From NCBI GenBank assembly GCA_003116995.1, contig BDSL01000146.1, forward strand, positions 124,001 through 188,000: a stretch of 64,000 nt of DNA. Reading direction: 5' to 3'. Origin of the DNA: Yamagishiella unicocca. Taxonomy: Eukaryota; Chlorophyta; Chlorophyceae; Chlamydomonadales; Volvocaceae. The translations under genes and the position numbers were made by a program. This document shows positions 48,015 through 59,619 of the stretch, piece after piece; the stretch's first letter is position 1, and each line of letters begins with the position of its first letter. The notes beneath the pieces were generated by a model. It made no database searches. It was not told the DNA's origin and saw only the letters and a list, made by a program, of their open reading frames with translations.

Positions 48015-49085
48015 GGGAAGAAGTAAGTTCCAAAGCCGCTGTGACACGCTTTTTCCTCGGACCGCGAGAACTTGCCGCGAGAGTCAGGGTCAGTATGCAA
48101 TATTTCGCCGACATACACTGTTACATTGTCATGCGTAAATACGGCTCATATGGTAAGGATGAAGCCTTGGCCGTTGGCCCTGAGATCCATCGTCATCTCG
48201 CAGCTGTCGCCGTACAATGGCAACAGTTTCTCAGACATACAGTCGCACCTGTTCTACGATGGGTTATGTATGTAGGAACAGAGGAATGACATTCTGTAGT
48301 TGTTTGCGCTGTCAAATGAATTCGTTTAGGGTAATCTGAACACGGAATTCTGCCTTGCCCTTCGCAGGCCCTCCGACTCAGCAGCAACCTTTCAAGATGT
48401 TACAACAGACGTCTTTGCAACAACTTTGGCTTCCTTCCGGATGGAGGTGCGCTTGTTTGACGTCTTGCACACTCCGATCCTGCCCGGTGGGAGTGCCTAA
48501 CCTTCGACTAGACTTAACCTGTTGCACTGCGTGGGTGCAATTGGTTTATATTTAAGTAGCTCTATCGCACTTCAACTCCGCATAATCAGGGCCCCGTACA
48601 GGTAATAAACGGACCGTACATTTCAGCGCAGGCCAGGGGAGCCGCTGGCAGTTCGGAAGGCAGCTTTGTAAAGCGAATTCGTGGGGCTATGATCGTATGT
48701 AAAGGTCGCGCGAAAAAAGAGACGCCGCCGGTTACAACGCGTCGGCCGGCCTCACCACCTTGCATTGCTTGGCGACAGAACTACTTGAGAAGCAGCTACT
48801 TGCAATAAAACATATACTAACTTTATAGAGAGGTCCTTCATGAAAGGCGTGAAGCCAATATTTGCCACCTATGGCGCGGTGCCAGCTTGGACCGTGGTGT
48901 GCATGCTGCGGCCAGACTTGCTGGAGAAGCCGTGCAGGAACCTTTTGCACATTTCTGTACAAGTACACTGCGCAGGCGATCAATGGCTAGTTCGTGGCGC
49001 CTTCTTACCAGCCTCTTCGGCGCTGGCCGTGGCCGGCCGGTCCCATTGCTCTGCTCGGGGCCTGCACTTTGCAGGCAACCAGTGA
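48015..49085. other. Possible coding remnants, unrecognised
   Basis: Short open stretches of normal complexity occur: 48098-48289 (MQYFADIHCYIVMRKYGSYG...), 48366-48450 and 48840-49085 (MKGVKPIFATYGAVPAWTVV...). None could be joined with confident splice sites. Confidence 0.3.
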
Positions 49086-49109
49086 TCTCATAGCGCCTCA
49101 CTACTGGAG

Positions 49110-50870
49110 CCTAGCGCCTGCCGGGGCTCGCGACGTGTTGCCTCAGGGGTTCAGCACCCTCGCTCCACGGCTGTGTGCTTGGGTGCCTGCCCTCCGTGGC
49201 CTGCATGCCCGTGGGGTCGCGCTGTTTTCCTTACGTTGGTGGGATGCACTTCGTGCAATTGGTGTTTTCGCCGGCGGGCAACACGAGCTGCACGGTTGCT
49301 TGGGAGGTGCTGCACGTGCATCCCCGCTGTCTTGGCTGCCTCCCGCTGCCCGCGTGCCCTGGGTGCGTTATCTCACCATGCCTGCGAGCCGCTTTTCGTA
49401 GTTTGCTTCATCCAATGGGGGTGCCCATCGTGGTTTACACTTTCGCCTCACTACTGGACTCTATGAAGTCGGCCGGCTTCCCAGCCTAGCACCCGCCGGG
49501 CCTCATGGCGTCTTGCCCCAAGGGTTCAGCACGCCGCGCCTCATTCCACGGCTGTGTGCTTGGGTGCCTGCCCTCCGGGGTCTGCATGCCCGTGGGTGCG
49601 TTATCTCACCATGCCTGCGAGCCGCTTTCCGTCGTTTGCTGTATCCAATCGGGGTGCCCGTCGTGGATTACAGTTTCGACTTGCCTTATAGCCGTTTCTG
49701 CTATACCCATTCCGAGTCAATTTCTGTATTTATCCGCGACAGTTAATGAAGGTCGCTTTCCTACCAACGCGCATGGTATCCAGAAACGGCACCAGCACTT
49801 CGCACCGGCATCGTGCTTTCAATTCAAAACAACGTAACCATACAGCACTGAAGCCCGCTTGATGGAACAATGAAGCAAAGCCTTTGAGCCCATCCGTCAT
49901 ATATCCTCCTTACTTCCCCTGTGCTGTGCAGGCCATTGACTAACAGCGCACATGTCTACTAATGTCCTCCATTCAAAGCCAAAGCTGCCTCATGGCGCTA
50001 GTGTGCACCTAGTGCGATATCGAGCTATATGATAAGTAACCATATAGCTAATGCAGCTGCGCTATCGCAGAAAAATAAGTAAACCACAACAGCGCCTATT
50101 AATGACGCTTGCTGATTACTTTAAGTAGCAGTTCGGGTGTCTATGCCTCACAAGGCGCTCAATTTACGTCTTATGTGCTTATACTAAGTGTATGCTTCTT
50201 TACCCGAAGTAGCACTTGTCGTACTGGCACCTGCAGGTGCCAGTACCGCATGACACAGCAGCATCCTGTTGACCTTTTCCAATGGTCAATTCATCAAAGT
50301 AGCCCTGTTAAGGGAGTTTTTATAAAGGCATGGCGCCCGTGGAGTGAAGCACGACGTACTTGACGCGAGGCCCGGCAGGCTCCAGGCGGGGAAGCATACC
50401 GACCCCGAAAGGCTTGTAGTAAGGCGCCTCGCGGCGTGTTGCCTCAAGGGTTCAGCACGCCGGGCCTGGCTCCACGGCTGTGTGCTTGGGTGCCTGCCCT
50501 CCGGGGTCTGCATGCCCGTGGGGCCGCGCTGGATGCACTTAGTGCAAATGGTGCTTTCGCCGGCGGGCAACACAAGCTGCGCCGTTGCTTGGGAGGTGCT
50601 GCACGTGCATCCCCGCTGTCTTTGCTGCCTCCCGCTGCCCTGGGTGCGTTATCTCACCATGCCTGCGAGCCGCTTTTCGTAGTTTGCTTCATCCAATCGG
50701 GGTGCCCGTCATGGTTTACACTTTCGACTTGCCTTATAGCCGTTTCTGCTATATCCATTCCGAGTCAATTTCTGTAATTATCCGCGACAGTTCATGAAGG
50801 TCGCTCTCCTACCAACGCGCATGATATCCAGCACCGGCACCAGCACCTTGCACCGGCACCTTGCACCCTC
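49110..50870. repeat. Three copies of a ~350-450-bp repeat
   Basis: Copies at about 49110-49440, 49490-49815 and 50417-50870 share CGGCTGTGTGCTTGGGTGCC, GGTGCGTTATCTCACCATGC, CTTATAGCCGTTTCTGCTAT and CGAGTCAATTTCTGTA blocks in the same order and orientation. A weaker fourth relic of the last blocks lies at 51075-51200. It has no clear ORF; it may be a satellite or repeated 3' ends of a retroelement. Confidence 0.75.
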
Positions 50871-52229
50871 GGGACAGCCAGGGCGAGATGCTGCGGGCTG
50901 GCTGCTGTGTGTTTCGTGTGAGCAAGCGCCCGGGCTGCGGGCATGCTGCCCGTCTCATCCACCATCCCGGGCGTGCTTGTGGATCGATTGAGCGGGCGTG
51001 TGGGCGGACGGGCGTGAGCGCGGATCGTTGTTTCCTAGGTCCAATAAGTGTGCCCGTCGTCGCCTACCCTTGCAACTTGCCTGATCCACCTATACTTGAT
51101 TCACCTATTACACGCCTATCAATTTCTGTAAGGATGCTCACTTATTGATGGCACTGCGCCTGACAGCCTAGCACGTTCGCCTACAAATGCGCATCCTATC
51201 CACTCACTTTACCCTTCCGTGCACGTAAGCAGAACATAACAGCACCTTGCATTGCTTATTACTCCGACGCTCTCATTGCAACGCGCAAAATCTCCTTGCC
51301 TCAACATCAACCTACGCTCTCCGACCAACGCGCTCCCTTCATTTCAACTTCCCAACCATCTTATATTTCTCCTAACCTCCAACGGGCTACTTCATCTGTG
51401 TTTGTGGATTTCTGCTGCTTCGCTCGTTAGCATGCTACCGTTGTAAAGGCAAACAGGCTATGGCGTACGCTGACGTCGGCTCATCTTTGCTGGTTCGTTC
51501 GTTACTGCATGTGCAATACTTTTGCAGGTGCAATACTTCTGCAGGTGCAATACTTCTGCAGGCACAAATTACGATGAAACTACGCCACGGCGGCCGATAG
51601 GCGGTATGATTGCTCGGACCTTCAGGTGCCTTCATCAGCCTCAAGGTCTTGACTCAATTTCATAATTACGACTTTCGGCTGTTGATGCTATCCAAAGCCC
51701 ATATCACGAGAGGCTCAACTCGCAGTCGAAAACGCGGCTCTGGGATGGCCTTACTTTGGCCTGTGCTTGCCATGCATGCTGCTGGACCATGCCCCAATGC
51801 AACAGTACACTGACTGCTGTTCAGTGCTTGTGCAGATGTTCAATTGGCGACACGTGATTTGTAATGTTCGTTGGCAGCGCCCCTACCTTCAACTTCGGCT
51901 CGTTCGTTGGCCGTGGGTTGCTTGCTGTGTTCGTTCCCAAATGTCAGCCCGCGTGCGAATCCTGGTAACGTTCCCCTCGTAGCTCCCTTTTTCCACAACA
52001 CATACAGCGTTGAACGCGGGTGCGAGATCGCATTATTTTATATGTACCTCGCCGTCAGTCCGCCGATTGCTGAATCCTGGTTTCCTCTCCCCTTCCTTCG
52101 CTTTCCCCCTTCGTTCCTTCCACAGGACATACAGCGTACATGGTATACTTGGCTTGGTGTACTACATCATCACACGTGCCACCATTCGCCGCGGCTGGGA
52201 GCGAGGCTGGCCATTTTCCCTGGCCGGCA
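50871..52229. other. Unannotated region
   Basis: No gene was recognised. A 15-bp GCAGGTGCAATACTT repeat (three units) is at about 51515-51565. Confidence 0.4.
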
Positions 52230-53139
52230 GCAGGGTACGATCGCGCGCTGGCGGCGCTGGACACCCGGCGCTCATACATCAGCGTGCTTGAGGTAGGCCT
52301 CGATCGCCTGACTCAGAGAAGCTGTAGGTTGGGGACGGAGATAGGATAGTAGATAGGATGCCGCCTGTTGCTTGCCTGCCTGTCCACAGCGCGCGTTCTG
52401 ACTTGCTCACACCGCGTGCGGGTGCCGTGGATCGATCGGGCGGGGCAAGATAACTGCTGCACTGTTCAGCCAGCACTTCAGCAGCCGCCAGCCAACCGGC
52501 ACTTCAGCCTGTCAGCCATCCGTACAGCAGCAGCCGTCATCAGCTAGCTTCCTTGCAGCAGGAAGCCAGCCTTCGGTGCAGCGGTGGTCTTGCCCCGCCC
52601 TTCGTCCCGGCGTACCCGCGATCGGTTCCAAGCCACCGTTGTCGTGACACCACCGTTGCCGTCACTTGCATATCCTGCTGCTTTAGGTTTAGCGTTAGTT
52701 CCCCATGGCTCAATAGATGTACAAATGTCGCTACATGCATACGATGGCTGGAGTACTGCCGCTAACTACTGCTGCATGCCCCTACCTCCATCCTCCGTTT
52801 TCGCCCTCCCTTTACCGCGCCCGCCCTGCATCGCCCGAGCCCGCCCACCCTACGTCATCATCTACGTACGACTACGAGACCTGCGTACGACTACGAGATC
52901 TACCATCGGCCAAGGCGATGCGGGCCAAGGCGATGCGGGCCAAGGCGATGCGGGGCAGCACGAGTCGATACCTCGAGGCTCTGCTGCCGCTCCGGTAGGG
53001 GCATGGGACTTGGGTGCCGGGACTTGGGTGCCGAGACGGCGACCAGGCGCAACCCTATCCTTCGCTTAATCCTAGTTTTTAGCAAGCTAGCAGTCAGCTC
53101 CGTCATTGTCAGCTGCTGTTTACAGCAAGTCGGCTCTAA

Positions 53140-53361
53140 TTATTATTATTATTATTACATTACGCCGGCACTAGGCCTGGCATGTTGTTAAGGGGGCGGG
53201 GCGGTGAGGGCATCAGTACACCCTATACGCTCGCGCCACCAGTACCAATCCACCTCATATCGCTAAGGCCCACGCCACATTGTCGCTGTGGAACACGACC
53301 AGTTAGTGCAACTCGCCGGAGGCTGGTGCTCCTGCCACATCCCTAACTCATATTTGTATCA
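53140..53361 (-). mobile_element. SINE, 5'-truncated (copy 3)
   Basis: A 222-bp tail-end part of the SINE family, from the ATT tail to TTTGTATCA, flanked by perfect 10-bp duplications TCGGCTCTAA (53130-53139 and 53362-53371). The duplication shows it inserted already truncated, as in target-primed reverse transcription. Confidence 0.88.
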
Positions 53362-53602
53362 TCGGCTCTAACGTACATCTCAGCAGCAGTCGAACCATCG
53401 TGAGCGATAATGTCAGCAAGTCAGCCAGTAGCAGAGCTGCCGGCGAGTACGGCGCCAGCCCCCGGCTCCCACCCGCGGTTCAGCGGCGCCTCCCCTAGAT
53501 AGCTGTGATTGCTGAGCTGTAAGCACCTAGCTGTGGCCGGTCCTTGTAACCCTGTCACTCGTCACTGCCCTCCGTTCGCGCCCGCTCCCCCTCCCTACAC
53601 AG

Positions 53603-53809
53603 GCTTTCCTCACAACCCCCGGCCCTCCATCGCGCCAGTCTGTGGCGCCACCATCGCCGCCACCGTCGCCGCCATCACCACCATCACCGCCTCCATCGCC
53701 TCCTCCGCCGCCGTCGCCACCCTCGCCGCCGCCAGAGCAGGCAGGGTACGATCGCGCGCTGCTGGCGGCGCTGGATGGACAGCCGGCGCTCATACGTCAG
53801 CGTGCTTGA
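53603..53809 (+). pseudogene. Ser-Pro-Pro-rich exon-like fragment
   Basis: From the CAG at 53600-53602 the frame reads AFLTTPGPPSRQSVA, then a run of SPP/SPPP units, then EQAGYDRALLAALD and a stop at 53807-53809. SPP runs are typical of volvocine hydroxyproline-rich wall proteins such as pherophorins. No flanking pherophorin domain is seen and the end is frame-shifted against the 52.2-kb duplicate, so this is a likely fragment. Confidence 0.4.
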
Positions 53810-54287
53810 GGTAGGCCTCGATCGCCTGACTCAGAGAAGCTGTAGCTAGGTTGGGGACGGAGTTAGGATAGTAGCTAGATAGGATGCCGCCTGTTGCTTG
53901 CCTGCCTGTCCACAGCGCGCGTTCTGACTTGCTCACACCGCGTGCGGGTGCCGTGGATCGATCGGGCGGGGCAAGATAACTACTGCTGCACTGTTCAGCC
54001 AGCACTTCAGCAGCCGCCAGCCATCGGTGCAGCGGTGGTCTTGCCCCGCCCTTCGTCCCGGCGTACCCGCGATCGGTTCCAAGCCACCGTTGTCGTGAAA
54101 CCACCGTTGCCGTCACTTGCATATCCTGCTGCTTTAGGTTTAGCGTTAGTTCCCCATGGCTCAAAAGATGCATGGAAACAGATAGATGTACTAATGTCGC
54201 TACATACGATGGCTGGAATACTACTGCCGCTAACTATTGGTGCATGCATGCCCCTACGTACCTCCATCCTCCGTTTTCGCTCCCCAG

Positions 54288-56527
54288 CCTAGCCACCTAC
54301 ATCGCAGACGAACATCGCTTCCTCGCCTGCATACATCGCCCGAGGCCTACCTCCCGCCGTACGTCGCCCGACGAGATCCTGCGTACGTGCACCGGCACCC
54401 CGGACGGACGGAGGGGCCACTACCGCGATGATCTTTGCTTGCAAGGGCGGGCGCGCGGGTGACCTTCCGGCAGCCGTGTTCCGTCATACGTGGCTGCCCA
54501 CCCGCGGCATGCCCACCTGCTGGTGACCATCTACAGGGTAAGGTATGTAGGTGCGGGTCCTTAGGGGCAGAATCCCAATAGCGCAGAGTTGCCTATGGAT
54601 GGCCTGTCGATTGGTGTTCTGCTGGTGGCTTGCCTTTGTTCCGGTGCACGTCTGTCTCCTCCGTCTTCCTCAGTGTCAGGCGATGTGCCCGATGGTTCTA
54701 CCTTTTGGTCTGGAACCCACTGTAACCGTTACCACAAGCGCAGAGTATTACACGCACGTAGTTGGGAGCGAGCTTGTCGCCGGCGGTTAATAACTTTATT
54801 TGAATGCACAATTACCAAATATTTACTGTCGTAGTCCTCCTCATCGGTGTCCCGCAGGTACCTACGATCCAGGGGAGCTCCGCACTTGGGGAACCTACGT
54901 TGGTTGCTTGGGCAGCAAGTAAGCGGCTGCATGCCGCCGCCGTACTTTATAGCCGCCGCCGCGCGCTTCTACACAGCAACCGTGCCTCTGGCTGAATTTC
55001 CTCCAGCCATGAATTCCAGTCACCGAAGTCGCCGCGGCCCTGCATTATTTACGCGCGGGTTCGACAACAGGCGCATGCGGCAGACACGTACGACAACAGG
55101 CGCTTGTGGCAGACACGTACGACGACAGGCGCATGCGGCAGACATGATGACGCAGCTCTACTCGCTGCTAGCGATAGCGGCGCCGCCTGTCCACGCACCC
55201 TACGGAGCCCACCACCACCTCGCTCCGTCCCCGCAAATCGCCCAGAAGCTATCTACCCAGCAGTGGACAGATAGACGCGCCTGCGTTCTCTGTGAATAAA
55301 GTGCGTGCGTGCGTGCAGTGCTCAGGCCGTTGCAGTGCTCGGGCCGTTGCCCTGGTCCATCCGCTCCGATACGGGAGATCATCAGAGACGGCTCCTATCT
55401 GTATGTGTGCTTGACGGCAGCGGGCTGCGGCTCGCTGGGCCTTTCTTCTGCTAATGTGGCGCTGGTGGCGACGGCGGCGGCCCCGACGTCAAGGGGAGTA
55501 GTTATGTCGGGCCCGCCGTGTAGGTATGCGGCTCGGTGGAGCGAGGCGATGGCATCTATCTATCGCTGTGCTCCGCGCGCGGCCGCTGACGCCAGCGTGC
55601 CCTGCTGGTGCGGGAGGCAGCAGGTGCGATGCTTTATTATTTACAGTGGGCTTGCTGGTCGGCAGCTGAATGGTCAAGTTAGGGGCGAGGCGGTAGGCGG
55701 CGCGTGTGGCGGCTGGATAGGAGGCGATGGGACTGATCGAGCTACGTAGCTAGATGGCAGTGTGCGTGTATCGTTCAGGAACTGCATACATGTTGCGGGG
55801 CAGGTCGGGCGCTGCTGATGGGAAGAGGAGTCATGGGTGCAGCAGTGGCACGACGGCTAAACATTGACCGCATCACCAGCAGCATCAGACGGTTTGCGCT
55901 GTCGCACAAATGGACGGCCCCGCCGGCGTCGTACGTGGCGCAATGCCTGCTGCGCGTTAACGCCGTTTCACAGTAATGCGCGCATTGGCTGAACGGTTGC
56001 CCGCCATGGTGTGCGTGCGTACCCACCGCACGTCGAGCCTGGTGACACCATAGATATTACAGTGGGTTCCGACCAATCACGACCTCCACGTAATGTCCGG
56101 ACCGAGCAGTGTATGTGTCGCTGACCATTGAAGTAGAGGAAAGGACGGAAGGACAGAGGGTCCGGTAGTGGTGACATATAGCGTAGAGCGGGCCTGGTCG
56201 CCACTGGAGCCGGTGTGGCAATAATGTCGCTGCCGGTGACATGGGGACCAATAATGGCGTAATATGCCACACATTTAAATGGGGGGGGAAGGGGGGGGTT
56301 GTGGAAGGAGTGGCGAGGGTTGTCGTGCAGTCGGCCAAGGACGACGACGCAGAATCATCGGCACGCACGTTGCACACGCAGCCTCCAGCTGATAAGTACC
56401 GACTGTTGGCTAGGCAGACCCTCACCCAGAGAAAACAAACAGCAGTGCGCCCCATATGTCGCGTGCAGATGTTCCACCGCCTGGGCGCCCAAGAAGTCCC
56501 CATTCGAATGGATGGGCAAGAACCGGA
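54288..56527. other. Region with possible isolated exons and repeat ends
   Basis: A TIR-family right end lies at 54640-54735. The open stretch 55309-55624 (IIRDGSYLYVCLTAAGCGSL...) ends in a GTGCGA donor-like site but has no recognisable domain. At 56045-56075 there is another TTACAGTGGGTTCC repeat end. Nothing else is supported. Confidence 0.35.
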
Positions 56528-57883
56528 CTTCCGGTAATTACCCGGTGAACGACAGAGTCGTGAAGTTCCTCGTCGCAGACTATTCAAGTCGTCAAACTTC
56601 AAACTATTCAAGGCATAGATTCCCACGACGGATCAATATCTGCATCGTAACGTGACAGCCGCACAGGCAGTGCTGCACGTGCGCATGTTGGCGGTGCTGA
56701 CGGCCAACCTGGTGGCGAACGAGGACCCGTGGGTCCACTTTGCGGCGCTGCTAGCTGCTGGCGCTGTTGGGCCTGGTGGACGTGTGAATCATGGCGCCGG
56801 TGCCCGCCGACGAGGTGTTGCGGCTGCTGGCCTCTCACCCCTCCCTGGCCCCCCTCCCTGCCCCCTCCCGCCGCCTCATCCTAGCGCAGGCTGCCCTCCC
56901 CAGTCATGTCGAGTAGCGCCTCCGCCACCAGCCCCTTCTCCGTCACGGTGTTGGTGTGGCCCAGGAAGCCGCCCACGTCAGCGGCTGCTCTGCCGTACAC
57001 TGCATCTTGGGCGTGGGGTTGCTCATTGAGAAGGTGATGGGGCGCTGCTGAGGGTCACCCGCTTGCCATCCCCCACCAACCCACCCGCTCCACCACCTCC
57101 AAAAACAGCTGCCCGTCGTCCGACTCCTCCCTGCGGACGAAGCGCTTGACGTGCGGCCGGGTCGGGGCGGCGGCGGTGGCGGCAGCGGTGCCTCAATCCG
57201 TATGTAAGCAGCAGCAAGGCTGGCTGCCGTCTCTGTATCCGTCAGGGCCAACATGCCCATAACGCTTGCACATGTTCACGCAGTGGCACAGCCCCGCCGT
57301 GCACTCTGCACCGAACAATTCTCGACGAGTAGGAATGGGACTGCCCGTTCGTCCCTGGGCTGCTCAGTGTCCTCACAAATCTTACGTAACGATGAATGTT
57401 CAAGCGGAAATGGCGTTGATAAACGCCGTCATCCTGTTGTGGAATCTGAATCCCCTGCTACCTTATTTCCATCTGGCGTTTGCCCAGTCGAATCCTTGCA
57501 ACTCACGGTCATCGTCACAACACACAGTGTATCGACAACGATGCTGCCCGTGGACCTGCCAGCTGCACGGTGGCTCTACGTAAGGACCGACTCACGCGAC
57601 AGCTGCAGTGTGTCCCACGTGCTGTTTCGGACCGCATAGCCCGTATTCGAATGCGCCTTGCAAAGCTGTCAAAACCGTTTGATGAGATACGCCACGCGCT
57701 AGCGTGCCATGCCTAGCCTTCGCCTCACCTCATAGCTCCAGTAGCTGTGATCCAGTTGCTGCTCGCCGTCCCCAGCGTCCCTGCAACCTGTGGAATGTGC
57801 AAGGCCCATGGCAGCACTCTACAGCGACCGGCTCGCACACACTGCCTCCCAACGCGCCGCGGCCCCCTGTTCCTTCCCACCAG

Positions 57884-58231
57884 GGCTACAGCATAGCGCA
57901 GCTACTCAAAGCGAGTGACCTTGCGGATCGCACCATGGATGGCGTACGCATCCGCCAAGAGATGGACCTGTAAGGAGGTTGCGGCGGTTGGGTTGTTACT
58001 TTGTGGTGATATGGATTTGGAGAGGGTGGGCGAAATGGCGATGAGGCGGAGGACATAGGCAGGGTGTGGACACTAGACCACCCGGGGCTCCCTCCCGAAC
58101 GGTTCCTCAGCACCAACTATTCCTCCATCCGCACCATGACCACCTTCCTAGACCTGTTCTCCGACACCACCACCACCTATTATTATTATTATTATTACAT
58201 TACGCCGGCACTAGGCCTGGCATGTTGTTAA
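57884..58231 (+). pseudogene. Array gene tail, copy 1, broken by SINE
   Basis: Exon 57884-57969 (GYSIAQLLKASDLADRTMDG...) and exon 58063 onward (VWTLDHPGLPPERFLSTNYS..., TTFLDLFSD) join at phase 2 (CT|G). The SINE at 58179 replaces the native tail: translation runs into its ATT repeat (Tyr run), then ITPALGLACC, and stops at 58229-58231. The native stop survives beyond the SINE at 58773-58775. The protein family is not recognised; upstream exons were not found. Confidence 0.6.
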
Positions 58232-58730
58232 GGGGGCGGGGCGGTGAGGGCATCAGTACACCCTATACGCTCGCGCCACCAGTACCAATCCACCTCATAT
58301 CGCTAAGGCCCACGCCACATTATCGCTGTGGAACACGACCAGTTAGTGCAACTCGCCGGAGGCTGGTGCTCCTGCCACATCCCTAACTCATATTTGTATC
58401 AAATTTTTGAGATTCAAGCGCTCTCCGGAAACCGGTCTTCCGCCAGCTCCATGTCCAGCATGCCGCCATGCTTGGTGTACTTGAGTGTACTTGATGGTTG
58501 AGCCACCCGTAGGACGCACACGCTCCCGTCTCTGGCCTAAGCCCCAACACTTCATACTAGAGTTAGTCCTCCCTAACCACACCGATGGCTATTGGCTGCC
58601 CGCACCATCGGGATCGGCGGCAGGATTCGAACCTGCATCTCCTGTGCCGCACCTTGTGGGAATTGAACCTGGGATCTTCCAGGCCACAAGGATTGGATTT
58701 TTCGGGCTCTCCCAATTGAGCTACACCGAT
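58179..58730 (-). mobile_element. tRNA-derived SINE, full length (copy 4)
   Basis: A 552-bp insertion with perfect 13-bp duplications ACCACCACCACCT (58166-58178 and 58731-58743). On the minus strand the A box is at 58723-58706 and B boxes at 58669-58659 (GGTTCAATTCC) and 58633-58623 (GGTTCGAATCC). The paralogous array unit has the uninterrupted site near 62170-62184, which confirms both ends of the element. Confidence 0.93.
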
Positions 58731-59252
58731 ACCACCACCACCTACGGCAGTACCGGCACCCACAACCTCACCTAGGGCCCCGGTGGCCACCGCCTCAACG
58801 GGACTCCAACTCCGGCGCAGCACTGCCCGGCCGGACCTGCGCCGCAACTCTGAGCTTGGATCCAAACATGCCCTGGATCCGCGCAATATCGCACATGAAT
58901 CCGTCCGAAATGGAGGCCCGTGCAGAAAGCAGACGCCACCGCCCAAAGCAGCGCCCCCTGGCCCTGCTCCACACTAACAACTGTGATCCTTCGCAGGGCA
59001 AGCGGGCACGTTAAGCGCAAGGGTTCCCACTCCAGGGGTGTTCTACGACACATGCCGCACCCGAGTACCCTCGCCGCGAAAGCCTCTGCATGGCAGCCCC
59101 ACACCCGCGTCACATCCGGCGATACGCGGCTCCTCCAGCATGTCAACCCCGACGCCCCCTCCCTTCCGCACCCGCCCCCCCCCCAGTCGTGTGTGCACAC
59201 AATGTGCGCGTTGGACTGAAGCGACTGCGATGAGGCCATCGAAGAGTTGCAT

Positions 59253-59362
59253 GACGAGGTGGCCGAGCGGTTTCAGGCGCTAGTTTCAGGACTACCTGGT
59301 GCAGTATCAGGAAGGAAACCTACTAGTCCGTAAGGGCGCGGATTCAAATCCCGTCCTCGTCA
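59253..59362 (+). tRNA. tRNA-Leu (CAG) with 30-nt intron, copy 1
   Basis: Acceptor stem GACGAGG pairs with CCTCGTC, discriminator A at 59362. D arm is GCCGAGCGGTTTCAGGC. Anticodon stem CTAGT pairs with ACTAG; anticodon CAG at 59287-59289; intron 59291-59320 one base after the anticodon, the canonical place; long variable arm as in class II tRNAs. A box TGGCCGAGCGGT fits. Odd points: the T stem has A where G53 is nearly universal, giving an A-C mismatch at the loop and an altered B box (GATTCAAATCC), and no T4 terminator follows closely. It may be a decaying copy. Confidence 0.8.
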
Positions 59363-59619
59363 GCTGAGGAGAGGGCTTTCGGCATGCCTGAGGCGTCGAG
59401 CGGCCCAACCATGGGCCCGAAGGTGCTGCCCACGGCCGGGCTCAGAAGGGGATGGAGATGAGGCACACCTGGCAGCAAGTTCGGCAATTCAGGCAGCTTC
59501 GAAATGTAAGAGTAGGGGAGTACTGTGGGATACAGGGTACAAGGGTGACAGGGCACGGCGAATCGCAGCAGGCCCGCAACGTGCAGCCATGAAGCGCGCT
59601 GGGCTGGGGATTCTGGAAG

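Larger units (their letters stand above)
52230..54287. repeat. Direct duplication: 52230-52805 and 53740-54287
   Basis: The blocks share GGTACGATCGCGCGCTG, the GGTAGGCCTCGATCGCCTGA region, GTGGATCGATCGGGCGGGGC and ATGGCTGGA(G/A)TACT in one order. The first copy has about 75 extra bases at 52496-52570. An exon-like start reads GYDRALAALD in both, but the second copy has a net +4 nt after it, shifting the frame, so at least one copy is not functional there. Confidence 0.75.
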
